DNA of 24,332 bases from Planctomycetota bacterium (GCA_026692885.1 JAPLNJ010000614.1:1-24332); one strand, 5' to 3'. Shown: positions 8,258-14,760, numbered from the stretch's first letter. Notes: a model not told the origin generated them from the letters alone. Translations and numbers: made by a program.

Positions 8258-8430
8258 CTAGCACCAAACGGTTTCTTGGTCCTGACGCGTAAAGAATGAG
8301 ATTTTACTGTTCCGCAGTGCCGGGCCCCAAGCAGGGCTCAGACGTACAGAATTCAAAATTGGCGGACAAACCACTCTGACTTGGCAAAGTCGCCAAACCG
8401 CCAATTTTGAATTCTGTACGTCTGAGCCCT
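8258..8430. repeat. 96-nt hairpin element, copy B, with conserved flank
   Basis: Arms 8333-8365 and 8398-8430 (33 bp, perfect) enclose a 32-nt loop. The outer arm GGGCTCAGACGTACAGA is close to copies A and D, but the inner arm (ATTCAAAATTGGCGG) is different and perfectly matched on the other side. The flank 8258-8332, from TAGCACCAAACGG to CCGCAGTGCCGGGC, matches the flank of copy D (11869-11945). The right arm overlaps the stop codon of the aminotransferase gene. Confidence 0.85.
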
Positions 8431-9472
8431 AGATGCGGAAGTGCGTGTCGCGGCGGCTGAAGATTCCGCCCGGAATGATCAACAGATTGTGTTGGATTGC
8501 CTCCGTGACGAAGTCGGTGCCCGTGCCCCAGGGTGCCTTGGGGAACACGTAAAATGCGCCGCCCGGCTGGACTACCTCATACAAATCGGCGAGTCCCGAG
8601 ACGAGCAGGTCGCGTTTGCCGCGATACAGGTCCGTGTACGTTTGCATCTCCACGTCCAAGGCGACTGCGCTGGCCCACTGGGCCGGTTGCGGCGCGCACA
8701 CGAACGTGTACTGCTGCAGTTTGATCATCGTGTCGATCACTTCGGCCGGGCCATGCACGTACCCCACCCGCCAACCCGTCATGGCGTGACTCTTGGAAAA
8801 ACCATCGATGACAATCGTCTGATCGTTGTATTGGGCGGGCGACAGAAACGGCTCGTCGTAGCAGAAATACCGATAGATCTCGTCCGAGATCAGCGCCACC
8901 CGGTGCCGAGCGGCCAACTCGGCCAGACCGCGAATCTCGTCCGCCGAGACCGTGACGCCCGTGGGATTGGCAGGGCTGTTCAGCAAAATCACTTTGGTCC
9001 TCGGCGTGATGGCTGCCTCCACCTTGTTCAGATCGATGCGGAAATCAGGATAGGTATCGATCAGCACCGGACAGCCATTGACCAACTGCACCAAGGGCTC
9101 GTACATCACAAAGAAGGGGTCGAAGATGATGACCTCGTCGCCCGGATTCACCAGGGACAACAGGGTCAGGACCAACCCGCCGCTGGTGCCGGAGGAGACG
9201 AATACGCGGCGATTTGCGTGGCGGTACTGCTGATCGATCTGAGCTTGCAGTTTGTCGCGCAGCACCGGCATGCCTTGGGTCAGCGAGTAGCCGTTCTTGC
9301 CACTCTCGATCGCCTCGATACAGGCCGCGCGGACCGGCTCTGGAACGTCAAAGTCAGGCTGTCCGATCGACAGATTGATGGGATCCTGCATCTGACGGGC
9401 CAGATCGAACACCTTGCGAATACCGCTGCTGTCGAAGGCCTTCGTGCGTTCCGCAATCCAAGGATGTGGCAT
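8429..9472 (-). CDS. class I/II aminotransferase, C-terminally truncated by a repeat
   Basis: 347 residues from ATG at 9472 (an in-frame TTG at 9490 would add six). It is a PLP-dependent aminotransferase of the aspartate/aromatic type. NSPANPTG at 165-172 and D197 (SDEIY) contact the cofactor, and K227 in FSKSHAMTGWRVGY is the Schiff-base lysine. The protein ends at THFRI, keeping R346, the expected substrate-carboxylate arginine, but family members continue with a Ser-Tyr segment and about 30 more residues; usual length is about 380-400. The stop TAG is formed exactly at the edge of hairpin element B, and no remnant of the missing tail can be read beyond it. It may be unstable or inactive, or the last helix may be dispensable. 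Substrate is not assignable. It stands alone upstream of the sigma-54 activator on the same strand. Confidence 0.88.
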   Translation of the reverse strand: MPHPWIAERTKAFDSSGIRKVFDLARQMQDPINLSIGQPDFDVPEPVRAACIEAIESGKNGYSLTQGMPVLRDKLQAQIDQQYRHANRRVFVSSGTSGGLVLTLLSLVNPGDEVIIFDPFFVMYEPLVQLVNGCPVLIDTYPDFRIDLNKVEAAITPRTKVILLNSPANPTGVTVSADEIRGLAELAARHRVALISDEIYRYFCYDEPFLSPAQYNDQTIVIDGFSKSHAMTGWRVGYVHGPAEVIDTMIKLQQYTFVCAPQPAQWASAVALDVEMQTYTDLYRGKRDLLVSGLADLYEVVQPGGAFYVFPKAPWGTGTDFVTEAIQHNLLIIPGGIFSRRDTHFRI

Positions 9473-9692
9473 AGGACAGATGCCTGTCAAAAAAGAATAC
9501 AGCGAGGTAAGAACGATGCTCGATGAATCAAACGAATTTCAACGATGCTGCCCTATCGTTGCGGTTCGGCACGCGGATGTCAAGCTGGACGATTGAGTCC
9601 TCGGTTGCCAAAGGCAGGGGAGGGCGAGGGGCCCAGCGGGCAGCCCGCCAAGTCGGAGCGGGCCGTCAGGGACGCCCCACGGCTCCGCGGGA

Positions 9693-9712
9693 GCGTCGCC
9701 CTAGGGCGACGC
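9693..9712. repeat. 20-bp perfect palindrome
   Basis: GCGTCGCCCT followed by its exact complement, centred on CTAG. The left half belongs to a 25-nt segment that recurs at 10939-10963 without the right half. Confidence 0.7.
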
Positions 9713-9825
9713 AAAGTTGGGGTTGACATGGGAAATTAGCACGATGGCAAGGGCGAGAGTCTGTTTCGCTGTTTGCCCCGCAGGGGCGCACCTGACAGCG
9801 CGGGACAACGTCCTGATCGTGATTC

Positions 9826-9970
9826 CAGGTTTTCGCCCCGAGTTGGGGGCGCGATGCGTGAGCGGCAAGGCGCGAGCCGCCGGTTCCGAACGCCACCGGC
9901 GGCTAGCGCCTTGCCGCTCACAACCCAATCCACCGGCGGCTAGCGCCTGGCCGCTCAAAGTAAGTGGCAT
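9826..9970. repeat. composite repeat, left arm flanking the toxin-antitoxin pair
   Basis: The first 48 bases (9826-9873) are an exact inverted match to 10781-10828. The arm also contains a 26-bp inverted repeat (9858-9883 with 9896-9921, one mismatch, GTGAGCGGCAAGGCGC type) and ends with CAAAGTAAGTGGCAT (9956-9970), again matched inverted at 10717-10731. Confidence 0.85.
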
Positions 9971-10038
9971 TGGGCTTGCGCCTTTTCGGTGCCGTGGCTC
10001 TTGACGTGGTAGGCGCCGATGGAATAGTTTGGCGGGTG

Positions 10039-10044
10039 GGAGGG
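10039..10044 (+). promoter_or_regulatory. ribosome binding site of the antitoxin gene
   Basis: GGAGGG four bases before the ATG at 10049, one of the strongest Shine-Dalgarno sites in the window, as expected for an antitoxin made in excess. Confidence 0.6.
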
Positions 10045-10048
10045 CACC

Positions 10049-10273
10049 ATGAGCACGACACTTGCAACGTTGGGCGTTGATCACATGACGGTCTCGGAGC
10101 GGCTTCGACTCGTGGAGGCGATCTGGGACAGCATTTCCGACGCGCCCGATGACCTGGAACTGCCGGACTGGCAACGCAAGGAATTGGAGCGGCGTCTGGC
10201 TGTCGCAGACGCCGACCCGTCAGGCGGTATTCCCTGGGAGGAACTGAGGACTCGCCTGGAAGGACGGTCATGA
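10049..10273 (+). CDS. addiction-module antitoxin (TIGR02574-like)
   Basis: 74 residues, acidic and helical. The pattern (VSERLRLVEAIWDSI, an acidic stretch, then a helix ELERRLAVADADP and GIPWEELRTRL) fits the small 'putative addiction module component' family that pairs with ParE/RelE toxins. It would bind and neutralise the toxin and probably repress its own promoter. The start is ATG at 10049, preceded by GGAGGG. The stop overlaps the toxin start (ATGA at 10270-10273), so the two are translationally coupled. A later in-frame ATG (residue 13) lacks such a site. Confidence 0.88.
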   Translation: MSTTLATLGVDHMTVSERLRLVEAIWDSISDAPDDLELPDWQRKELERRLAVADADPSGGIPWEELRTRLEGRS

Positions 10274-10578
10274 GATCCGTCCTGATTATCCGGCCAGAAG
10301 CCGCGGTAGACATCCAGGTGGCGCGCGACTGGTACGAAGGTCAACGTTCCGGCTTGGGCAGCCAGTTCCTCGCGTGTCTCGGCGATCGGCTGAACCAAAT
10401 TCAAGGCTCGCCCCAGATGTACGCCCAAGTTCTTGGCCGCGTGCGGCGTTGTAAGATCCGACGCTTCCCATATCTCGTGTTCTACCGAGAATTCGAGGAC
10501 CGAGGGGAAGTCTTGGCGATGTTTCACGCCAGCAGAAACCCGCAACTCTGGCAGTCTCGCGTTTGCGGAGAAGCCTGA
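10270..10578 (+). CDS. ParE/RelE-family toxin
   Basis: 102 residues. The order helix (EAAVDIQVARDWYEGQ), second helix (LGSQFLACLGDRLNQI), basic strand (RVRRCKIRRFPYLVFYREFE) and final strand (EVLAMFHASRNPQLW) is typical of the ParE/RelE fold. The R-x-x-x-x-x-FPY-x-V-x-Y segment is the most characteristic part. ParE members poison DNA gyrase and RelE members cut mRNA on the ribosome; which applies is not clear from sequence. The gene appears intact and overlaps the antitoxin by four bases. The pair is flanked by inverted copies of a composite repeat (9826-9970 and 10717-10828), which suggests it was carried in as a cassette or is simply bordered by repeat DNA. Confidence 0.88.
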   Translation: MRSVLIIRPEAAVDIQVARDWYEGQRSGLGSQFLACLGDRLNQIQGSPQMYAQVLGRVRRCKIRRFPYLVFYREFEDRGEVLAMFHASRNPQLWQSRVCGEA

Positions 10579-10716
10579 CCTCCGTGGGGATGGAATCCTA
10601 CCGAGAAGCGGTGTCGCCGCATAGCCTAGCAGCAAGAGTGACACCCATAAAATTCTTCCCGTCGCCTTGGGCGAGCTGGATGGTCCCAACACGAATCATC
10701 CAAGGATTAACGCTCG

Positions 10717-10828
10717 ATGCCACTTACTTTGTACTCGGACAGGGTGAGCCGCAAGGCGCTAGCCGCGGATCATTGGGCTAGCGCCTTGCCGCTCACGCAT
10801 CGCGCCCCCAACTCGGGGCGAAAACCTG
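10717..10828. repeat. composite repeat, right arm flanking the toxin-antitoxin pair
   Basis: Inverted counterpart of 9826-9970: 10781-10828 matches 9873-9826 exactly over 48 bases, and 10717-10731 matches 9970-9956. The middle is about 33 bases shorter than in the left arm. Confidence 0.85.
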
Positions 10829-10833
10829 CGTCT

Positions 10834-10931
10834 GGGGTCTGTCGTTCAAATTTCATTTTTCGCGGCGACAATGCTCCCCGTACTGACGAGACGTCTCCGC
10901 CGCGAAAAAAGAAATTTGAAGGACAGACCCT
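10834..10931. repeat. 96-nt-class hairpin element, copy C (diverged)
   Basis: A 33-bp stem (10835-10867 with 10898-10930, two mismatches) encloses a 30-nt loop. The arm GGGGTCTGTCGTTCAAA aligns with GGGGTCAGACGTACAGA of copies A and D. Two A-to-T changes are mirrored by T-to-A changes in the other arm. It lacks the flank shared by A, B and D. Confidence 0.8.
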
Positions 10932-11032
10932 CGTCTCGCACGGCTCCGCGGGAGCGTCGCCCTCCCGAACGTTCGCTCGCTTCTCATGGGCGCCTGATTC
11001 GGGCCTGAAACACTGGGCAACTGGCACACGCC

Positions 11033-11062
11033 TTGGCAGCGATCCTGCTGGCCTGCTATGCT
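11033..11062 (+). promoter_or_regulatory. candidate budA promoter
   Basis: TTGGCA (11033-11038) and TATGCT (11057-11062) with 18-bp spacing would start transcription about 40 nt before the ATG. The same place also reads TGGCAC (11022-11027) with TTGG at the spacing of a sigma-54 -24/-12 promoter, but the -12 element lacks the GC that sigma-54 needs, so I favour sigma-70. Confidence 0.4.
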
Positions 11063-11098
11063 GCGAGAGCCTCTACGAAACCAGTTCAGCCAGTTCAC

Positions 11099-11104
11099 AG
11101 GAGG
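11099..11104 (+). promoter_or_regulatory. ribosome binding site fixing the budA start
   Basis: A perfect AGGAGG lies four bases before the ATG at 11109. It rules out the longer in-frame start at 11058. Confidence 0.75.
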
Positions 11105-11108
11105 GGCG

Positions 11109-11819
11109 ATGCCCACGGAACACACGATTTATCTTTGCGCCCCGGTGAATGCTATCGTCGAGGGGCTATTCGAACAGAACGTGCCCTTGGCCGAGCTCAA
11201 GCAACATGGGGATTTCGGTCTCGGAACTTTCAATGACTTAGATGGCGAAATGGTCCTGCTGGATGGCGTGGTCTACCAGATCACCGCCGACGGGCAGGTC
11301 GCGGTCATCGAGGATGAACAGACTTTAACTCCGTTTGCCTGTGTGACCCCCTACCATCCCATCAGCCATGATGAACTGGACCAGGAACTGACGTACGATG
11401 CTTTCTTGGAGTGGCTGGTGCGGCTCTTGCCCTCCCCGAATCTGTTCTATGCGCTGCGCATTGAGGGCGAGTTCGCGTCGATCAAGGCCCGCTCCGTACC
11501 CAAACAAGAGAACTATCGGACACTGGTGGAAGTGTCCCGCGAACAAACGCTGTTCCAGTTCGACAATGTGTCAGGCACACTGGTCGGCTTCTTCACCCCG
11601 ACGTTCATGGCTTCGCTGAGCGTTCCCGGCCTGCATCTGCATTTCCTCTCGGCCGATTTTCGCTCGGGCGGGCATCTCCTGGAATGTCGGCCGCGGAAAG
11701 TCCGCGTAGGAGTGCAGTTCATCAGTCGCTTGGAACTCGCCTTGCCGCTGAGCCTGGACTACTTGACTTGGGATTTCCGGCGGGATATTCGTCGGGACTT
11801 GGATCAGGCCGAACGCTAG
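11109..11819 (+). CDS. budA: alpha-acetolactate decarboxylase
   Basis: 236 residues. It decarboxylates 2-acetolactate to acetoin in the cytoplasm. The N-terminal half has GDFGLGTFNDLDGEMVLLDG at 34-53, typical of the family, and the C-terminal half has the zinc-binding HLHFLSADFRSGGH with H176, H178 and H189. Family length is about 230-260. A frame opening 51 bases upstream gives 253 residues, but the AGGAGG before 11109 decides the shorter start. The gene converges on alsS (12130-13791, minus), which makes its substrate, so the two form an acetoin (overflow, pH-buffering) pathway without being one operon. Hairpin element D sits between their 3' ends. No lysR-type regulator is adjacent. Confidence 0.94.
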   Translation: MPTEHTIYLCAPVNAIVEGLFEQNVPLAELKQHGDFGLGTFNDLDGEMVLLDGVVYQITADGQVAVIEDEQTLTPFACVTPYHPISHDELDQELTYDAFLEWLVRLLPSPNLFYALRIEGEFASIKARSVPKQENYRTLVEVSREQTLFQFDNVSGTLVGFFTPTFMASLSVPGLHLHFLSADFRSGGHLLECRPRKVRVGVQFISRLELALPLSLDYLTWDFRRDIRRDLDQAER

Positions 11820-12129
11820 CCACCAACGGGTCTTCGGGGGTTTCATCGTGCAGTTTGAGAATTGCCACTAGCACCAAACGATATTTGGGCTCCTGCGCGC
11901 AAAGCATGAGACTTAGGGGTTCAGCAGAGACGGGGCGTGAGACAAGGGGTCAGACGTACAGATTTCAGTTTTCGCGGTCGTGTGCCTAAGCCTAGGGAAA
12001 GCCTTCTGCCCGCGAAAACTGAAATCTGTACGTCTGACCCCAACTGGCGGTCCGTCTCTGCGAAACCGTAAAACCCCATGCTTGACACCGACAACCCCGA
12101 ACACCGTTGGCTGCTGTGGACGCCGGGGA
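11820..12129. other. convergent gap between budA and alsS, filled by element D
   Basis: No gene. Nearly the whole gap is one repeat: conserved flank from 11869, hairpin 11946-12041 and a partly matching inverted flank to about 12085. Position between two facing stop codons fits a bidirectional transcription stop; no T-run is present, so this is inference. Confidence 0.65.
11869..12085. repeat. 96-nt hairpin element, copy D, with flanks on both sides
   Basis: Hairpin 11946-12041 has perfect 32-bp arms identical to copy A and a 32-nt loop. The left flank (11869-11945) matches copy B's flank. On the right, read on the minus strand, AAGCATGGGG...GTTTCGCAGAGACGG (about 12085-12042) resembles the left flank AAGCATGAGA...GTTCAGCAGAGACGG. 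The full element is therefore an imperfect inverted repeat of about 180 bp. Confidence 0.85.
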
Positions 12130-13791
12130 TCACGACGCGGCGTGTTCGCTGACGATGGCGCACAGGTCCTGGTTGTGGCTGTAGTCGATCGGGATCTCCA
12201 CCAGCACCGGCCCGCGGGTGTTCAAGGCTTGCCGGAGCACCGGGCCGATCTCGTCGGCGCTGCGGATGCGCAGCCCCGTGGCGCCGAAGGCTTCCGCGTA
12301 TTTGACGATATCGACGGGGCCGAACTCGACGCCGAACGGCCGGCCGTACTTCACCACCTGTTGAATCTTGACCATGTCATAGGAGCCATCACACCAGACC
12401 AGGTGCACGAAATTACATTGCTCCCGCACCGCGGTCTCCAACTCCATCGCACTGAACAGAAACCCGCCATCGCCGGACATGGAGACCACTTTTTCACCGG
12501 GCCGCGCCAGGCACGTGGCAATGGCCCAGGGCAAGGCCACTCCCAACGTCTGCTGGCCGTTGCTGAACAGGAGGCGGTAGGGCTCATAAGCCTGGAAGTA
12601 CCGCGCCATCCAGACGTAGATCGAGCCAATGTCGCACAGCACGGTCACGTCGTCGCCGATGAGACTTCGCAGTTCGTAGATCAGGCGCAGGGGGTGAATC
12701 GGGAAACCGACCTCGCGGACGCCCTCGACTTTGGCCGACAGCAGTGCCTCCTGGACCTCCAGGACCAGCGGGTGGGCCGAGGGATCATCGGTCCGGGAGG
12801 CGAGTTGTTGGGCCAGCGAGTTGAGATTACCGGCCATGTCGCCGATCAACTCCAGGGTGGGCTGAAAATGCCGGTCGATGGCAGAGCGGTGTTCCGCGAT
12901 GTCGATCAGCGTGCCGCTCCGGCTCTTGTTCCAAATCTCCGGATCATACTCCGCGGGGTCAAAACCGACGGTCAACACCACATCGGCCTGCTGCAGGAGT
13001 CTGTCCCCGGGCTGGTTGTGGAAGATACCAAGACTGCCCGCATAGCAGTTGAACAGATCCCGGGACACCACGCCCGCAGCTTGATAAGTGTTGACCACGG
13101 GCAAGGGATACCGGCGGAGCAGGTCGCGCAGGGCCTTGGTCACGTCGGGCCGGCTGGCAAACAGGCCGGCAAAAATCACCGGCAGCTGGGCACTGTTGAT
13201 GCGCCGTGCGACCTCCTGGATGGCGTCGGTTCCCGCCACGCCGTGCAGCGTGGGCGACATAGGCGGGATGGGAACGGCTTCGACCGGGCCCATCAGCACG
13301 TCCTGCGGCAAGCTGATAAAGGTCGCGCCCAGGGGCGGCTCGACACTTTGGCCGAAGGCGTTGATCACGGCTTCGGGAATGCTGTCGCCGTCATAAATCT
13401 CCACAGCGTCCTTGGTCACGGCCTTCATGACGGCCACGTTGTCCAGGCTCTGGTGGGTCTTGATGTGACGCAGACCGCGGCGCACATTCCCGCCCAGGGC
13501 CACCAATGGATAGCCGTCATAGGTTGCCGTGGACAGGCCCGTGACCAGATTGGTGACTCCGGGCCCCGAGGTCACCAAGCAGACGCCCGGCGTGCCGGTC
13601 AACAAACCGTACATGCCCGCCATGAAGGCCGCGTTCTGCTCATGGCGGCAGAGGATCAGCTGCGGACCATGGTCTGCCAGCACGTCGAAAATCGTATCCA
13701 CCTTCGCGCCGGGAATGCCAAAGATGTATTTGACCCCCTGCGCTTCCAGGCACTGCACCAGCAATTCTGCACCGTTCTTGGCTTTGACCAT
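12130..13791 (-). CDS. alsS: catabolic acetolactate synthase (ThDP enzyme)
   Basis: 553 residues. It condenses two pyruvates to 2-acetolactate using thiamine diphosphate. The catalytic glutamate is E51 (CRHEQNAAFMAG) and the ThDP/Mg site has GDG at 440-442 followed by D468 (WCDGSYDMVKIQ). The stretch GDGGFLFSAMELETAVR with SYDMV matches the Bacillus AlsS/Klebsiella BudB catabolic branch more than anabolic IlvB, and no regulatory IlvN subunit is nearby. The convergent budA gene supports this role. Start is ATG at 13791, with an AGGGAT-like site about ten bases upstream; a MITE insertion begins 81 bases upstream, so the native promoter may be altered. A long open frame on the opposite strand of this gene is a codon-bias shadow. 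Confidence 0.92.
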   Translation of the reverse strand: MVKAKNGAELLVQCLEAQGVKYIFGIPGAKVDTIFDVLADHGPQLILCRHEQNAAFMAGMYGLLTGTPGVCLVTSGPGVTNLVTGLSTATYDGYPLVALGGNVRRGLRHIKTHQSLDNVAVMKAVTKDAVEIYDGDSIPEAVINAFGQSVEPPLGATFISLPQDVLMGPVEAVPIPPMSPTLHGVAGTDAIQEVARRINSAQLPVIFAGLFASRPDVTKALRDLLRRYPLPVVNTYQAAGVVSRDLFNCYAGSLGIFHNQPGDRLLQQADVVLTVGFDPAEYDPEIWNKSRSGTLIDIAEHRSAIDRHFQPTLELIGDMAGNLNSLAQQLASRTDDPSAHPLVLEVQEALLSAKVEGVREVGFPIHPLRLIYELRSLIGDDVTVLCDIGSIYVWMARYFQAYEPYRLLFSNGQQTLGVALPWAIATCLARPGEKVVSMSGDGGFLFSAMELETAVREQCNFVHLVWCDGSYDMVKIQQVVKYGRPFGVEFGPVDIVKYAEAFGATGLRIRSADEIGPVLRQALNTRGPVLVEIPIDYSHNQDLCAIVSEHAAS

Positions 13792-13872
13792 CCGCTCGGT
13801 ATCCCTAATTCAACGGCCTGAGTTCGTTTGTAGTGACCTGATTCATCGGGTCGGGAGCATGTACAAGGCTGA

Positions 13873-14019
13873 GGCGAGCGGAAGGAAATAACTTACCCAA
13901 CCCGATGTAGGATGGTCTTCCCGTAAGACGGCCCTCCGAGGCCGTCCACTGCGTCCCGCAGGTTGGTTTACCAGACGGCCTCGGAGGGCCGTCCTACGGG
14001 TAAGTTATTTCCCGCTCGC
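13873..14019 (-). mobile_element. 147-bp MITE, copy 1, with 4-bp target duplication
   Basis: Non-autonomous element without coding capacity. Termini GGCGAGCGGAAGGAAATAAC and the complement of GCGAGCGGGAAATAAC form inverted ends of about 20 bp. Inside is a second inverted repeat, 13920-13946 with 13974-14000 (27 bp, one mismatch, GACGGCC...GGCCGTC). The direct repeat CTGA flanks it (13869-13872 and 14020-14023). It is an inverted copy of 18476-18625, lacking three bases in one end. Confidence 0.85.
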
Positions 14020-14076
14020 CTGATCTTCCCGCACGCTAAGGATCGGCGCATCAATAACTGTCGGATCTATTCAAAG

Positions 14077-14270
14077 TAGCCCGCACACTCCGAGGCTGTG
14101 AAAAAATGTGCGAACACGATTCGCGGTAGGGTGGGCCAAGTACTCGCGGCCCCCCAATTCCAAGGAAACGGCCTTGCGTGCGACGGTGGGCCGCGAGTAC
14201 TTGGCCCACCCTACGATTTTTTCACAGCCTCTCCGTGTGCGGAAATCGGCACACGGAGTGTGCCGTCTAC
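14077..14270. repeat. inverted REP pair interrupted by an insertion
   Basis: Removing 14093-14230 plus one target copy leaves GTAGC, stem CCGCACAC, loop TCC, stem GTGTGCGG, then AAAT, then stem CGGCACAC, loop GGA, stem GTGTGCCG, T and CTAC. That is an inverted pair of GTAG hairpins only four bases apart. The first hairpin is split in its loop; the second (14247-14270) is intact. Confidence 0.8.
14093..14230. mobile_element. 138-bp palindromic element with 15-bp terminal repeats and 5-bp target duplication
   Basis: Ends AGGCTGTGAAAAAAT and ATTTTTTCACAGCCT are perfect inverted repeats. CTCCG occurs on both sides (14088-14092 and 14231-14235). Inside is a further 27-bp perfect inverted repeat (14126-14152 with 14188-14214, GTAGGGTGGGCC type), related to 19984-20142. 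The inner stem is followed by GATTTTTTC on the plus strand, and the minus strand has TTTTTT at 14106-14101, so it also resembles a terminator for the rsbW-like gene. Confidence 0.8.
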
Positions 14271-14302
14271 TATTCTTGCGACACCTATTGATGCGCCAAT
14301 CC

Positions 14303-14326
14303 CAACCGCATGAATGCGGTCGCTAC
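14303..14326 (-). repeat. single REP unit overlapping the rsbW-like stop codon
   Basis: On the minus strand GTAG, then CGACCGCA-TTCA-TGCGGTTG (8-bp stem with one G-T pair). The TAG of GTAG is the stop codon of the rsbW-like gene. Confidence 0.7.
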
Positions 14327-14751
14327 GAACCAGGCGTGGCCTCCGATTTGATTGCGAAACAAGCGGTGATCACATTCCTGCCCGCCTCGCGACGGTAGCC
14401 GACTTCGTCGGCCAGGGAACGCACCAAATGAATTCCCAAGCCGCCAATTGGCCGGTCTCGCGCAGCGAGCGTGAGATCTGGAGTCGCCTGCCCAAGCGGG
14501 TCAAAGGCGGGTGCCTCATCAATCACCTCCAGGCAAAAATACGCCGGTTCTCGGCGAAAACACACCACTTCGGAGTCCCCTTCGCCAGAGCCGTAGGCAT
14601 GCAGCACGTGGTTGACCAGCAACTCTTCCAGGACCAGCTCGATCCTTGGCAGTAGTTGCGGCTCCACGCCGGCCGCCACGGCAGAACGGTTCACAAACTC
14701 ACGAAACGTGGTGAGCGAAGGAAGTTTCGCCGGTAACCGGAGTCGTTCCAA
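14323..14751 (-). CDS. RsbW/SpoIIAB-like anti-sigma factor kinase
   Basis: 142 residues with a single GHKL ATPase domain (HATPase_c_2). The N-box is ELLVNHVLHAY (E43, N47), the G1 box is VIDEAPAFDP with D78, and the G2 box is PIGGLGIHLVRSL at 101-113. Such proteins bind a sigma factor, or another partner, and phosphorylate an STAS antagonist. The antagonist gene lies directly upstream (9-bp gap). The start is TTG at 14751; TGAGGAAG just before it contains both the upstream stop codon and the ribosome site, so translation is coupled. The stop TAG is part of a REP unit, and the C-terminal residues SEATPGS are not conserved-looking, so the original end may have differed. No sigma factor or PP2C phosphatase is adjacent, so the partner is unknown. 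Confidence 0.88.
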   Translation of the reverse strand: MERLRLPAKLPSLTTFREFVNRSAVAAGVEPQLLPRIELVLEELLVNHVLHAYGSGEGDSEVVCFRREPAYFCLEVIDEAPAFDPLGQATPDLTLAARDRPIGGLGIHLVRSLADEVGYRREAGRNVITACFAIKSEATPGS

Positions 14752-14760
14752 GACGCTTCC

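Larger units (their letters stand above)
9473..10048. other. repeat-rich region between aminotransferase and antitoxin
   Basis: No convincing gene; open frames here run through repeats. It holds a 25-nt segment (9678-9702) repeated identically at 10939-10963, a 20-bp perfect palindrome (9693-9712, centred on CTAG), and a composite repeat (9826-9970) that reappears inverted beyond the toxin gene. Confidence 0.65.
10579..11108. other. repeat-rich region upstream of budA
   Basis: No gene is visible. It contains the right composite repeat (10717-10828), hairpin element C (10834-10931), the 25-nt direct repeat copy (10939-10963) and a candidate budA promoter (11033-11062). Confidence 0.65.
13792..14322. 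other. repeat block between alsS and the rsbW-like gene
   Basis: No gene. It holds MITE copy 1 (13873-14019), a nested palindrome (14077-14270) with an insertion (14093-14230), and a single REP unit (14303-14326) touching the rsbW-like stop codon. Confidence 0.75.

Noticed and set aside
8441..9526. 361-residue open frame antisense to the aminotransferase
   Set aside because: Shadow of a gene with an intact PLP motif; composition rich in Arg, Gln and His.
11980..13821. 613-residue open frame on the plus strand
   Set aside because: It lies antisense to alsS, has Gln/Arg/His-rich composition typical of a GC-bias shadow, and starts inside hairpin element D.
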